From NCBI GenBank assembly GCA_950295325.1, contig OX485808.1:250501-314500 (forward strand): a stretch of DNA of 64,000 nucleotides, given 5' to 3'. Positions within the stretch are counted from its first letter, which is position 1, and every line of letters begins with the position of its first letter. The DNA comes from Polytrichum commune. Its lineage: Eukaryota > Streptophyta > Polytrichopsida > Polytrichales > Polytrichaceae. The notes under the pieces are model-generated. The model ran no database searches. It was given only the letters and a program-made list of their open reading frames with translations, and had not been told where the DNA came from. Shown here one piece after another: positions 33,701-45,021 of the stretch. The position numbers and the translations under genes are program-made.

Positions 33701-34055
33701 ATTATATTAGTTGCTAAAGATGTTTAAAAAAAATTGATAACATCATTAAATATAAAATATGATTTTATATTAATCTCAATTGAAGATACATCCTCATAAG
33801 TTCATTATTTTAAATTTTCATTAGTATAATTTTTTTATTAAATGTCATTTAGAGTAAAAAACATAGTGTTTTAACTCTGCCACAAAATCTATTATTTGCA
33901 ATATCAACAATTAAGATATTTTTAAAAATTGCACGCTTCATTGCATGTTAAATAATGTATGTCTAAAATGTCAAACACCTATATGATCAACTTTAAGTTC
34001 AAGTGGAGAAAACGAAGGAAGAGGATAAAGTTGTGTTGTGGGGTTTAGTAATTAA
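30745..34055. other. AT-rich gene-free region
   Basis: Over 3 kb of strongly AT-rich DNA with many A and T runs and no frame worth calling. A 111-codon frame at 32586-32921 is hydrophobic but motif-free and is probably chance. No inverted-repeat ends were noticed. Confidence 0.5.
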
Positions 34056-34059
34056 ATGA

Positions 34060-34590
34060 ATTAATTAATTAATTCCAGTAATTACATTTATTAACTAATT
34101 AATTAATTCATGTACTTACATTGATTAATTGATTAATTGTGTATGAATACTTCTGAAAGTAGACAACATTACTAAAATATTTTAAAATATACATACTAGA
34201 TCAACACACGAAATTTAAGTGTCATTTTAGAATGACAAAGACAATTTCAAATGGTAAGTCATAAAATTATAACCTCCAAGTTATTTACGTGCTTCATTGA
34301 TGGTTTTACTTCCGGAATGAAATCCCAATAAATTGCTTATTACTTGTTGGAAGTGCACATATATATTTGATTTTAGACCTTGAAGATGAAGTGCACTCAA
34401 TATGGAATTTGTAGTCAAGCGGCCTTCAAGAATGCAAGGGCAATATTTTTTTTGAAGTTGGGCGAGGCGGGCAACAGTTTTCGGTCAGGTTCAGAAATCT
34501 CATTGGAGGCTGCCCCGCCCGGATCTGACACGCCCCATAGTTCGTACGGGGGAACTTAATGTCCGCCGTATTCAAGATACTTTTGCATCA
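34060..34590 (+). repeat. Dispersed repeat R2, copy 3
   Basis: Carries the full set of R2 phrases, from an AATTAATTAATT cluster, TTTTAGAATGACAAAGAC and GAAATCCCAATAAATTGCTTA to CCTTCAAGAATGCAAGGGC and GGGCGAGGCGGGCA. It lies 12 kb from copies 1 and 2 in the same orientation. Confidence 0.6.
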
Positions 34591-34599
34591 GTAAAAGGA

Positions 34600-35780
34600 T
34601 ACAGTCCACCCTTTATAAATTTTAGGCTCTGGAGTAAAATTTTCCTAACATTTATAGTGAGTTAACATTGTAACAGTTATAAAGGGAGCTTTTTGAATGC
34701 TTAACAAATATAAATTCATTACAATTATGGAGGGAGAGTTTTGCAAAATTATCATATATAAAAGATGTGTATCAAATCAATCTTTTATTTTTATGAAACA
34801 AAATAAGAATCAATATAGTCCTGATGAATAATTTGATCACAAAAGTCAAATTTGGTGGCTTTTGCCACTTTGAAAGGTTGTGAGTCAATGTAATGGATGT
34901 CATCACACAATATTGGATGTATTTCATAGGTTAACATTTATAAGTGGCAAATTAACAAAGAGGGGAGTAAATTATTGTGAACATTTAACATAGTTAACAT
35001 TCTAGTTAGCAATATGAGGGGAGTACGATTTTGTTAACAAATATAATGAGTTAATGTTTATAAGTGCAACATTTATTGAGGGTGGACTGTATAGGATTCA
35101 CAGATATTGTGTCTCAACTGTCTCTTCCTATTTATTGCTGTGAGATTCTGATCAAAACAAAATTTTGCTGATTCTAGGTTGTAGCCGAATCAGTCACTTT
35201 CTTTGGAAGAATTTGCGGTTACATTCCTATATATCTATCTTTCTTTCGATCTATTTCAAGCAAAGAATCGCAGCCATGATTGTATTTGTGTGGGTGCAGG
35301 CAGAAATTTGCCAGGAGCTCCTGCATTTAATTTGAGCCTCTCGCTTAACGCTGCTCTATTTTATTGCTGAAAGTGCAGTCTGAGTTTTACAAACTATTGA
35401 AACTATTCACGCAGCTATACGATTTAAGTTGCATCAAGAATGAACTCTTGAAACTTCGTCGATCTAACTTCCCTGATCAAGAACTGCTCGCTACCTAATT
35501 AGGTGGTATCCATAAAATATTGATGTAGTTTTAATTAAAGGCTTCACATCATCTTGCACATAACCTCTGGGTCGAATTGCTTCCTAGTGGATGCCAAGGG
35601 CTCCGAGCTAAATTTCTGCTCGGGTAAGAAACTACCCTTTTCCTACCTCGAACAGAGTCCATGCAAAACTTCTGGATCTATTCACAACTGTGATGCAAGA
35701 ATTTCACCACATGTCTGCAAATTCTCGAACGATATCTCCAGCTGCAGTATTGCTAAAATGAAGAAATAGCGACGAATTTC
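34600..35780. other. Intergenic, 3' side of the GLUTAMINE DUMPER-like gene
   Basis: No gene supported. A short plus-strand frame at 35554-35769 has several cysteines but no start context or motif and overlaps the probable 3'-UTR of the minus-strand gene, so it is not called. Confidence 0.35.
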
Positions 35781-35787
35781 AAAGAAA

Positions 35788-37248
35788 TTAGGATTTTGCA
35801 GCGGATTTCTTCATCTTGCCGAGGACAAGCCTTCCAATCCGGAATGTTGCACTGCGGCTCTTCACATGGCTTGTGCATTCCAATGGCTGTGCAATGAAGG
35901 ATGGCGACTGATCCCCTGCCATGATAACCATCACCTTGCCCGAATGCTTCTCCTCGTTGGCTTTCATCTTCTTGCTGCACACATGAGTCGGTGATATTCC
36001 TCGTGTTGTTGTTGTAGTTTCAATTGCATTTGCACTGCTACTCACATGGCCAGTCGGGTGATGCCTACCCACATCCGGAAGTTGTAGGCCTCCAGGGTCT
36101 TTCTTGAGCAAGCTGTACACCAACACCACAAGTGCAACCACGATGAGGATGACCATGGCGATGAGACCGGCGATGAGGAGTGGTAATGCAGGCATGGGCA
36201 TCATTGTCTCGCCTGTCCGTGAAGAGCTGCATCCCACTCCGTCCCTGTCCACACCAGGAGATTCTTGATGAGCGACTGTGTGCAATCGCATGCATGGGGG
36301 GGCACCGGCCGCTGCCACATCCACAACTCTTGCAAGCCCTCTCAAACCTGAACCATGGAATTTATAATCCACTTGCAGCTCACTGAGTAAATCCTTGACA
36401 GATTATACTACTCAGAATGTTATAATCAGGTATGGGTGAACCGGAAGAGTTAAGTGCATTGGATTGGTTGGATTCTTGCAGAGCAGATGATGCATGAGGG
36501 TACATTTAGCGGATTGAAGACAGTGGGGTTCGGAGATCAATGTAACTAAGCTGAATTTTGTGGTTAGGGTTCGAATGTTGTTGGCAATATCTCTACAACA
36601 AAGCCGTTGATTATCCCCAGTTATGTTAGAGTAGATGTGTTGGTGAATCCCCTTTGCGTTCTGATCTTTAGGGTTAGGTGTCAGCAATTCAGGATCTGCT
36701 CAAGCAGTTGATTATCTGAGAATTCTTAAACCTTGCACTAACTGTAACGCAGGGCTGTCCGATTCTACCCAAAGCTGCCGTTTGAGTTTGCTACTTGTAT
36801 GAGCACGGGATAGTTCCATGAGTGAAGTAACATAAAACTAAGCATCTCCATGTCGCTCTGAGTTTGTATTCCTGCTCAATTGGTATAGAGCCTCAATTTG
36901 CCGCAATCGTGTGATGAAGTTCATTGTTGAGCGTTTGAAGTGTCAAGCCTAACCTCACGAGAATCGGAGCTGTGATGAAATGCGCAAAAATGTCGATCTG
37001 GATATCTGTTTCACCGGATGCAATACATTCGATATTTTTAAAAGAGGTCTGGTGTGAATCACTATACCTTGAGAGACTGTCCCCTCATTGCGACGACGTT
37101 GCAGCCATCCTCGAAATGGCAGCGGTCGCGGTAACTGCTCTGCTACTTGGGCAGATCCATCTCCACGAGTATCCTCTGAAGTTGAAGTAGTGTCGTGGCG
37201 GCCTCCGCGAGTCTGGAAGAGGCGCCGTGCAGCCATGATCATCATCAT
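35788..37248 (-). CDS. GLUTAMINE DUMPER-like single-pass membrane protein, two exons
   Basis: Exon 2 (35788-36347) carries the family hallmarks. One transmembrane helix (ALPLLIAGLIAMVILIVVAL, about residues 114-141) is followed about 60 residues later by VIMAG (201-205) in KVMVIMAGDQSPSFIAQP. In GLUTAMINE DUMPER proteins this motif binds the ubiquitin ligase LOG2 and is needed to promote amino-acid export. Exon 1 is inferred as 37068-37248: its end CAA-G|GTATAG joins in phase to TTCAG|GTTTGAGAG, giving 246 residues from the first ATG or 242 from the second. Known family members are shorter (roughly 100-160) and usually intronless, so the extra N-terminal part is the odd feature. A single-exon model starting at 36372 (194 residues) is the alternative. 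Family assignment is firmer than the exon 1 model. Confidence 0.7.
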
Positions 37249-37249
37249 G

Positions 37250-38120
37250 GCTGCAATTTCTTAATACGTACTATTTAATCTCCAACTTGTCACGTCTCTC
37301 AGGCATGGAATAGTAGCTAATTTGCACTCTATAACGTTGTCCTCTAATCAAGCTACACTGCAAATCGATCGAAGTCTTCAGGAGAATCTCGAAGGATGAT
37401 GTCAATCCGAGACTAAAGACTATGATGCATGCTAGTACATCTCGGCATGTAGACGAGCGTGCACAACATCGATCTGACTGGAATCAAACACTACAATCTT
37501 TTCTTAGAAACTAGGTCATCATCCTTCATTGACAGGCCCTGGCCGGAATTTCTTCAATACCTTGAATGATTCACTAACGGCTGAATCTGACTAGAAATTT
37601 GCGATGTTCATTTCTTCCTGGATCAAGAGCTTGAAGTTTTGCCAGTGGTCGACATCAGCTGATGTAATGACATGAATGGCTGTGTCGACACGTGCATGCC
37701 ACCTGGTGCCGAGGAGTCGCGACGATTACTGGCTAAACTCCGGTATGATCATCGAAAACCATCGAATCTCGCCCCCTTTCTCTCACATCGGCAGATGAAC
37801 GATGGAGATCAAAACCGTAAGTTATTCACATTTATGTAAGTCTTGGAAATCTCAAGGTTTCATAAACTTTAAACTTTTTGTCTAAGATGTCAACTAATGA
37901 CCTGAGCTGACGCTAGGATGAAACTTGCGATGGAATAACCTGCTATGACCTTCATGCCATCTGTGCTATGAATCATTGTATCAATTCTTTCATTACAGCC
38001 TGGCAAGCGAGGTTAAAGGGGAAAACTTATCTGAGATGTTGTATCAAATGCTCCATCGCTTGCGCAAAAACCAACATGTATAAGATAAATCTTATCCGGG
38101 AGTTTGTGAGCTTCATTAGT
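37250..38120. other. Upstream region of the GLUTAMINE DUMPER-like gene
   Basis: No gene seen. The stretch presumably includes the promoter of the minus-strand gene that starts at 37248, but I could not identify a convincing TATA box. Confidence 0.35.
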
Positions 38121-38125
38121 TAATT

Positions 38126-38440
38126 CCTCATCGGGGTCCAATGTGATGGTTTTCTTTTTTTTGAGTGGGGCCAGAGAAAAAAAACAATCTCCTAGTGATC
38201 GTCGGTTTATTTAGGGATGTGAACCACGGTGAGGAAGCGCCACTTGCAGGCGACTTTGATCCGATAACTGTGAGTTCATTTATTAGGATGAAATCCTGGT
38301 GTGATGATGTTGACTATACTTTTATAGCGAGTGGGGAAGATAATGACTTCGAAGTAGGTCAGTCACCTGTTGGATAGGGGACCCAACAAAATGTTCCTCA
38401 CAGGGGGTTGAAATGTGCACAAGGAAGATCAAATGAGTGG
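38126..38440 (+). repeat. Dispersed repeat R4, copy 1
   Basis: R4 phrases are TCCAATGTGA-GCT, a run of T, GGGGCCAGA, AACACAATCTCCTAATGATTG, GTGAACCACGG, GGAAACGCCACTTGCAGG and GACTTTGATCCGA. This copy has them in order and happens to stay open for 70 codons. Other copies are at 40346 and 51205. Confidence 0.55.
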
Positions 38441-38601
38441 TGACTGACTAGACGACTTAGCTCTTTTCTGGGGATCCGGATACAAATTGTACTGCTGGAG
38501 ATGCAGGGAGTTTGAAGGTGGCCAAAACATTACAAGCTTAGTCAACATCATCACACCATAATTTCAACCTCAACAAATCGTATAGGGCTCAATCAACAGT
38601 C

Positions 38602-38664
38602 GTAGTCTATTTCAAGGATGTCGTTGTTTGAAACCAAACAACAACATCCTTGGAAATAGACTAC
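38602..38664. repeat. Long near-perfect hairpin
   Basis: GTAGTCTATTTCAAGGATGT, continuing CGTTGTTTG, pairs with CAAACAACAACATCCTTGGA, continuing AATAGACTAC, around a four-base loop. Only two or three positions in about 29 fail to pair. It lies between genes. Confidence 0.8.
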
Positions 38665-39202
38665 AAGTTGTCGAAAAAAGTTACAAATGATATACCGGCA
38701 GCACCAATGGATGCAGCTTGGCTCTTCTTTTCAATACGTTGGTGTCCTGGCACTGAGTCACTTTGCCAATTTTTCATGTGTTTGGTAATGCATACAAGGA
38801 GTGGCAGGTACAAAATCAGTCAGGAATAAATTGGCTTGCTATTCTATTTACTTCATACCTTGCAATTCCGATTTACATCATACATTTCTTCTCGATCAAT
38901 TCATCCTACATAGTCTACCCTAACTGATTCGGATGGAATCCAAATCTCTCTAATTTCAGCGCCTTGGAGTGTCGACTGCAATGATCCAATATGGTCTGTG
39001 CTGAATTGTGAATTGTCCTTCCAGAGGGCAGCAGCACGGTATCATGGTGGATAAATCTGGGACATGGACCTCTGTGAGCTCTGCGCAACTGTATTCCATT
39101 TGCAAGCCACAGATACAAGCAATCAATTTCAGGAAAGCTCCTCGTTTTGCACACTTTTTTGATTTTGAATGTTGGTTTCTCAAACTCAAGATGGTTATAT
39201 GA

Positions 39203-42200
39203 TCAATTAAAAATCAGGGAGAATGAGGTTAATTTTGTACTCTTCTCTTGTTCCCTCTGCACCATGGCCTCGGCTTCTCGAAGAGCACGCAAGCGCTTCT
39301 CCTCCCTCTCCTGGGCTGCTGCATTCAAGGCACTCGCAAAATAGAAACAGGATTTTGCAGTCTTGAGCCTGCGAAATGAAAGTGGCTCCAGAATCTCAAA
39401 TGTCGATCAGTACTTAATTGCAGAAACGCAACTCAACATTGCAAGGTTTCTACTGATGCACAAGATCTAATTCTCGAAGTTGAGGACACATAAGGCAGAC
39501 GTGCCTATTTCAGTTACTTTGCTTAATCGGACATCTATGTTGTGTGGCTCCAAGAGCAAATACCAAAAAGAGATTGAATTACATGCTCAAAATATGATAT
39601 CTATCCTAGGTTCAATGATCAACATAACTTGGGGGGCGGCTATATGACCATTTAATGAGCACAAATCTCCACTTTGACAATGAATAAGGAAACTCATATA
39701 AGCTCTAAAAATTATAAGGAAAGTGGCTATGGCCTCAATTTGGATTTGCTAACCATCTCGTGCTCTCGTGTGTATCATATCCTACGAGAAGTGGGCTAGT
39801 TGGAAAAAAGTAGTCTTTGAGACCCATGTACCTTGAAGCTATTAAACACATATGCTAAAATCATCCAATATACATTCCTACCAATAACCACATACAGTAA
39901 AATAGTAGCTACATCTGAATGAATCTCATAACATTATTCAACTGAGTTTGTCCACTGGGTGGGGCTGAAAATAAACCCAATTTTATTCAAAATTTTACTC
40001 TGTTTATTCTCACATCATAGCGTTGCACTAACAAATTTAGGCTGAAAACCTCGGGTGAAATAGTGGTACCGATTTTATTAGAATGGAACGGTTGATAGCA
40101 GCCGAATAATGTTATACTCTTCCATTCAGTTGTTTGCATCTACATTAAGGTTTTTGAACACACCTTGTTATTCAATGGAGGACTCTAGAGCGTAGAATTA
40201 AACTCACATTGGCTCAGCATTCGGATCACCTTGCTGAGGCTGAGCTGTGATGTCTGAAGCAGGAGCGGTGGTAACAAGATGCACTACGACTTCTCGACAA
40301 ATTTTATCCAAAGCATGCAAGTCTCCTTCATATTCCTGCCAAATAAGGGGTCCCAATGTGAGCTCGGGTTATTTTTTTAATAAGGATCCTGCATAAGGGC
40401 CACTTCACACACGAGACTGAGAGCCCGTGACCATTACACTTCAAGCACTCTCATTGGTGGAAAAGGTGGAGCCGGTGCAAGTTCGCTCCTTCACACTACG
40501 CTTGAGGGACCAACGGAGTATGTGAATGTAAGATGGATGTAAAGTCTACATGGATTCCTACATGGCATCGAATGGATCATGTGTTCATGGTCACCTGGAC
40601 TATTTTCAACAACCACCTCTTGGAGGTATGTTGACACAAAACCGAGAGACCAAGGCACTTTGAATGCTCACAACCGTTGATTTATTTTATTTTATCATGT
40701 GTGAGGACCCGCATTAATAGAAGTTCATTGAAATAGCATTTGGTTAAGGGCCTGGTCACAGATGACTTCACACTAAACTTGAGGGTCCGTGACCACACTA
40801 CATGATTTTGGAGGTATGTTAGGACGGCCTTTGGACACTTTCTTTTGGGCTCTCGCAATCACATGGTCACGGCTCTTGGCTCGTGTGTGAAGTGACCCTA
40901 AGAAGTGGAGAAAAACACAATCTCCTAATGATTGTAAGGTCATGTAACCATGCAAACCATGGGGGGAATGGCTACTTGCAGGTGACCTTGATCCGACACA
41001 TGGGTAAGTTGGTTGTAGCAAGTAGGTTAGTCATAACAACACTTAATTAAATGCTTGAGAATGGAAGGTGGCGACCAAGTAGGTTAATCACCGCAAAATA
41101 TAAGGTAACCGTGCTTAATTCGGTTACTTGTCTTAATTGAATGTAACCTATATTTGAGTGGTATGTGGTTAGGTGCGGCTTCAAGAATGGATACCAAACT
41201 AGCATGTCTTCGAAAGAGATTGGACTACATTCTAGGTTCAATAGTCAACACAATTGGGGGACTCAAATACCCATTAGATGAGCACAAGAACCTTCACTTT
41301 GAGAATGAATGAGTTATTGAAGTGAGCTCCAAAACTTAATAGGAAAGTCGTTATGGCCTTGCTAATCGTTTTGTACTAATGATCCCTTGTTTCATATCCT
41401 TGGAGAAGTGGACTAGTTAAGAAAAAATGACCATTGAAGAATTATCTACCTTAGATGTTGGAGAAATTGAAGGGGGGTGAGTGCACACATATAAGAAATG
41501 TTGACTCCGTAGACTTGACGAATCAACGCCAAAACACAATACTCTTGTGAAGTGGACTTTGCACTTGAGCCATGTGGTTGAGGAGTACTTTGCTTTTGTC
41601 ATGACACGGATTCTTTGTTTTTCCTTCTTTTGCTAAAATGTTTTTGGCATAGGAGAGGGGTGCTACACTAAATAAGATATTTAGTGTCACTTACTATTGC
41701 AATTACGCAACGCTATAATTTTTCTACTATACATTTTTTACCAATAAAAGGTTAAACTCATTGTTTGGACATTATAAAAAAATTAACATCTTCACTCAGT
41801 GAAAAATTACATAAATAGTAAAAAGTTATAGGAATGGGTAACTTTGAATAGTAAGTGACACTGAATTTCATATATAATGTAGTGCCAAATGAAACTACAT
41901 TGATTATCCCTATTACTGCATGTTCCTATTCGGAGGAATGCAAAGCAATAACGTCTTACTCGGGAATTCAATTCTTACTAACGAAAGTTCAATAAGTTGT
42001 TCGGACACTATAAAATATTAATGGCTTTTCTTGGTAAAAAAAAGCATTCTCAAAAGCATTGCGCAACTCTTAACCGTAAAACACACTCAATGGGATAATC
42101 AGTGTAGTTCAAGAAGAGGAGACCATTGCGCCAATGTGTTGTTGCCCATAATTCGTTACCCCTTGTTCAGGATACTAAAGCAACTGTTTATTGTGAAACT

Positions 42201-45021
42201 ACACGTCATATACAGAGATCCCATCGCAAGCTAGGGACTCATTTTCCTGTGTCCATGAACTTTGGCCACTCGATTTTAACTACAGTCTAACCTCGTTCAC
42301 ACGACACCCTCAATATTACGACACATTTTTGCGAGACCAAACTTTTTTAGCTCAAAACTCCCTCTTTTATACGACTACGACACTCCATAATGCGACATTT
42401 AGAATCTCCGTTCTGTCATATTAAAGAGGTAGTTAGTGCTACAATTCCTTTCATCTATGTTATGTACATCTAAAATACATCCCATTTTCATTTGGGAACT
42501 ACTTGGGAACTTCAATTATCATTGAGAACTTAATGAGAATTAAGGTTATTAGTGTAGAACGAACATGCTTTCTAGATTCAGTAGACGTGGACAATGTTGC
42601 TCCACCTACAGTAAAGCTTAGTGATGCTAAACGTCATGCATCACTAATTATGGTGTTAATGAAATGATTAGGTTTCAAAAGTTAGTAAATAATTTAGATA
42701 AGATGACAGTTGCTAACTTGGGTAGACAACACCAAAGATCTTTGGACTCCTATTTCAAGAGTTCTTGAGAATATTTGTATTTGTTTGGAGCTATTAGTTA
42801 ACAATTCATACCATCTATACTGCTTAAACTCGTTGTATATATTTCAAAGCTCATATTACTTATGTTCTCGTATTCCCTCGACAATACGACAACTTTACGC
42901 CATTTGTCATAGTAATGAGAAGACGACACCTCGATAGTGCGACTTCTTTTGTGTTTCCCAAACTCGTCATACTAAAGAGGGAGAAGAGTAGGGGTTTAAG
43001 AGGTACGGATGGATATGGCCAACTAACCAACAACAAAAATAAAAGTTTCTTCAATGGAAAGTGGGGACTAACCTCGGCAAGGTAGAGGGCCGCGTAGTAG
43101 ACGTCGTGGCTGAGCGCGTCCCGGTCGAAGTGGTTGCTGCCCATCCTCGACTTGTTGAGGAAATCTTGGAGACCCTGAAACAACTTCCCCTTTTGAAAGT
43201 CGCCATACTTGAGCGACTCATCAAACACGGCCGCACCTATACACAAGATGGTCTCCAAGGGGATGGTGCTCCGCTCGATGTCCGTCTGCACATTATTAGG
43301 CCACCAAATTAGGGTTCGTCACAATGAGGAAGATGATTATAGAGAAGAAACGTTGACCATGTGATCAGCATGATTGGAATGCCCATTCGACCCACCCTTG
43401 GTATTTATACCCTAAGGAAGATGATTATACATTATACTACCCAAAAAAAAAAAACCCTAAACTTCTAGCCTCTTCCCTCCCTCAAGAAATCGTGTTCCTT
43501 CTTCATCGTGTTTCCCTCATCTGTTTGCATCTTCACATGCAAACGAATCCAATCGACTTGTGGTTTGGTACCAAAATGGCGATAAGTTAGGGACATACGC
43601 ACCCCGACCTTCCTTGGAAGCATCGTACTCTCCCATGACACGTGAAATTATGGCATTCTTGTTATTTATAATTGGGTATCGGAGATGTGTCCTTATAAAC
43701 GATCGTTTAATTGGTGTTTGTGTGATATGGGTTTAATAGGACTTTGACGTACATACCAGTCGCTTTGCAGCTTGCTGACAGGCGGCATGCAGCTCATGTT
43801 TGTATCCTGCTAGGTACAAATAGTTGAACTTCCGCAAAGCTGCGAATCAAAGCCATCAACAACATCTTTCAAATGACAAGAAAATTGTTACAACATTGTC
43901 CACAAGCAAAATCCATGGAATAGTGCATATGTATTCTTGATATTGTTCTCAAACCATGCTCAAGATTAGGTTTTCGAATGGACACATGTAAATCAACCCA
44001 TGTGTATGTGATCAGAACCTTCCATCATTGAATGAGTGAAAGTCACGAATCCAACTTGTCGCAGTTCCTCCCTAGTATTGCAAGTTTGGGAGAACGATGT
44101 TACGAGAAGCAACACCTAACCGGCACGGCAATTGCTCGGCTAGGTGCAAGCCTTGGGTGTGGAAATGAATAAAGAAATCTACAATATTACCTCAAGAGCC
44201 TATTTTTTTGCTTCATGTTCTCTCGTATATCATGACACATCTCTATGATGAGACACATTCAACGCTCCTTGTGGTTAATTCACCATGTTTTATCCACTTT
44301 ACCATAAGTTTCCCTACATGACCATTTGGCCAAAGTTCCTTCTACCATGAGATGATGAGTGAAACCCAAAAATAAATAAACTCCAACTTGTGATTGCAAC
44401 TCCTTCGTATACATTTCAAAATGAGGAAAGCGATGTAACGGGAAGGCGCAACTAACCGGCATGGAAATGCCCGGGCATGTGCAAGCCATGGGTGCGGATA
44501 CAACAAAAATCCTTCGAACCTTACCTCAAAAAGGGCCCAAAAACATATAATTTTTCTACCTCGTGCTCTCTCTTATTACAATGACACATGTCTCTAGTGA
44601 TGAGACACGTTCGAGGTTCCTTGTGTTGAATTCACCATGTTTTTCCACTTAATTACCACATGACATGTTTCCCTACGTGGCCAATTTGTTGGAGTTCATT
44701 ATAGTGGTTATTGCGATCGGAACCTTCCACCATGAGATATGTCAACTAAAATCTATCAAAAACTCCATCCGAGGATTTCATTTTATATTAGGGACAACGA
44801 TGTAGTTATTGAGAAGGGCACAACTGACCGGCGTGGAAATGCTCAGCCGGGTGCAATCCTTGGGTGCGGAGGCCGGCAAGGACGTCGCCCTCGTGCTTGT
44901 TGGCATAGCCTTTGCGCACCTGCTGCACGCCTTGCGAGATGGCCGCCACGCTGCTCTTGGCCGCGCTCTTGATGAACGCCAGGCCCTTCTTGGCCAACGC
45001 TTCCGCCGTCTGCTTCTCCAT
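39203..45021 (-). CDS. Five-exon gene for an unrecognised 260-aa protein
   Basis: Exons are 44829-45021, 43757-43839, 43073-43285, 40208-40335 and 39203-39368. All have GT-AG borders and all phases join (783 bases, stop TGA). The start is the ATG of MEKQTAEALAKKG at 45021. Residues 1-64 are basic and helical, with a KGYANKHEGDVLAGLRTQGL phrase. Exon 2 encodes LRKFNYLYLAGYKHELHAAC and six further residues. Exon 3 contains IPLETILCIGAAVFDESLKY and HFDRDALSHDVYYAALYLAE. Exon 4 gives EYEGDLHALDKICREVVV. Exon 5 ends in a charged coiled-coil-like stretch (AQEREEKRLRALREAEAMVQ). No signal peptide or membrane span is visible. I do not recognise the family. Introns host R1, R4, a Tourist-like MITE, a TA-type MITE and a pogo-like element, and intron 1 holds a tandem triplication of the end of exon 1. 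Confidence 0.6.
39505..39795 (+). repeat. Dispersed repeat R1, copy 4
   Basis: It has GAGATTGAATTACATGCTCA, GGTTCAATGATCAACATAAC, then TTGGGGGG, CTATATGACCATTTAATGAG, CACTTTGACAATGAATAAGG and GGCCTCAATTTGGATTTGCT. It lies in the last intron of the five-exon gene. Confidence 0.6.
40397..40898. mobile_element. Tourist-like MITE, 502 bp, with TAA duplication
   Basis: The ends GGGCCACTTCACACACGAG and its inverse (...CTCGTGTGTGAAGTGACCC) are flanked by TAA on both sides, the PIF/Harbinger target. It matches 61857-62358 over its full length, and both are exactly 502 bp by my count. It is inserted in repeat R4, whose unoccupied counterpart is near 51255. Non-coding. Confidence 0.75.
41090..41400 (+). 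repeat. Dispersed repeat R1, copy 5
   Basis: Starts AAGGTAACCGTGCTTAATTC and has the R1 phrases TATTTGAGTGGTATGTGGTT, AAAGAGATTGGACTACATTC, TCAATAGTCAACACAATTGG and TTCACTTTGAGAATGAATGA. It interrupts repeat R4. Confidence 0.6.
41666..41879. mobile_element. 214-bp TA-type MITE with self-complementary ends
   Basis: The element is flanked by TA on both sides. The left end is CACTAAATAAGATATTTAGT, then GTCACTTACTATT, and the right end is the inverse (AATAGTAAGTGACACTGAAT, then TTCATATATAATG). The first 20 bases are themselves nearly palindromic. The same ends occur at 54438-54810 and 63464-63848. TA duplication suggests the Tc1/mariner group. Confidence 0.65.
42283..42988 (+). mobile_element. 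Pogo/Emigrant-like element with readable transposase tail
   Basis: TA followed by CAGTCTAACCTCGTTCACAC at the left, and GTCATACTAAAGAGGGAGAA ending near TA at the right. Several TACGACA-type motifs lie just inside each end. At 42704-42769 a clean frame encodes MTVANLGRQHQRSLDSYFKS, then serine and a stop, which resembles the final residues of pogo/jerky-type transposases. The rest of the transposase is gone. It lies in intron 3 of the five-exon gene, 84 bases from exon 3. Confidence 0.7.
44105..44860 (-). repeat. Tandem triplication of the exon 1/intron 1 boundary
   Basis: The last ~45 coding bases of exon 1, its donor and about 330 bases of intron 1 recur twice downstream in the transcript. 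The anchors are CCGGCGTGGAAATGC at 44829, CCGGCATGGAAATGC at 44456 and CCGGCACGGCAATTGC at 44119 (spacings 373 and 337). Each pseudo-unit keeps GCCG|GTTAG as a donor-like site, and the nearest one still reads RTHGLHMPGHFHA in frame, against RTQGLHPAEHFHA in the true exon. Confidence 0.75.

Larger units (their letters stand above)
40346..41650 (+). repeat. Dispersed repeat R4, copy 2, with two elements inserted in it
   Basis: The outer and middle parts (40346-40393, 40902-41090 and 41405-41650) align in order with 51205-51645. The interruptions are a Tourist-like MITE (40397-40898) and an R1 copy (41090-41400). This copy is in intron 3 of the five-exon gene; the uninterrupted copy is in intron 2 of the 80-aa gene. 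Confidence 0.55.

Noticed and set aside
38165..38377. 70-codon frame as a gene
   Set aside because: It coincides with a copy of dispersed repeat R4, whose other copies are not open.
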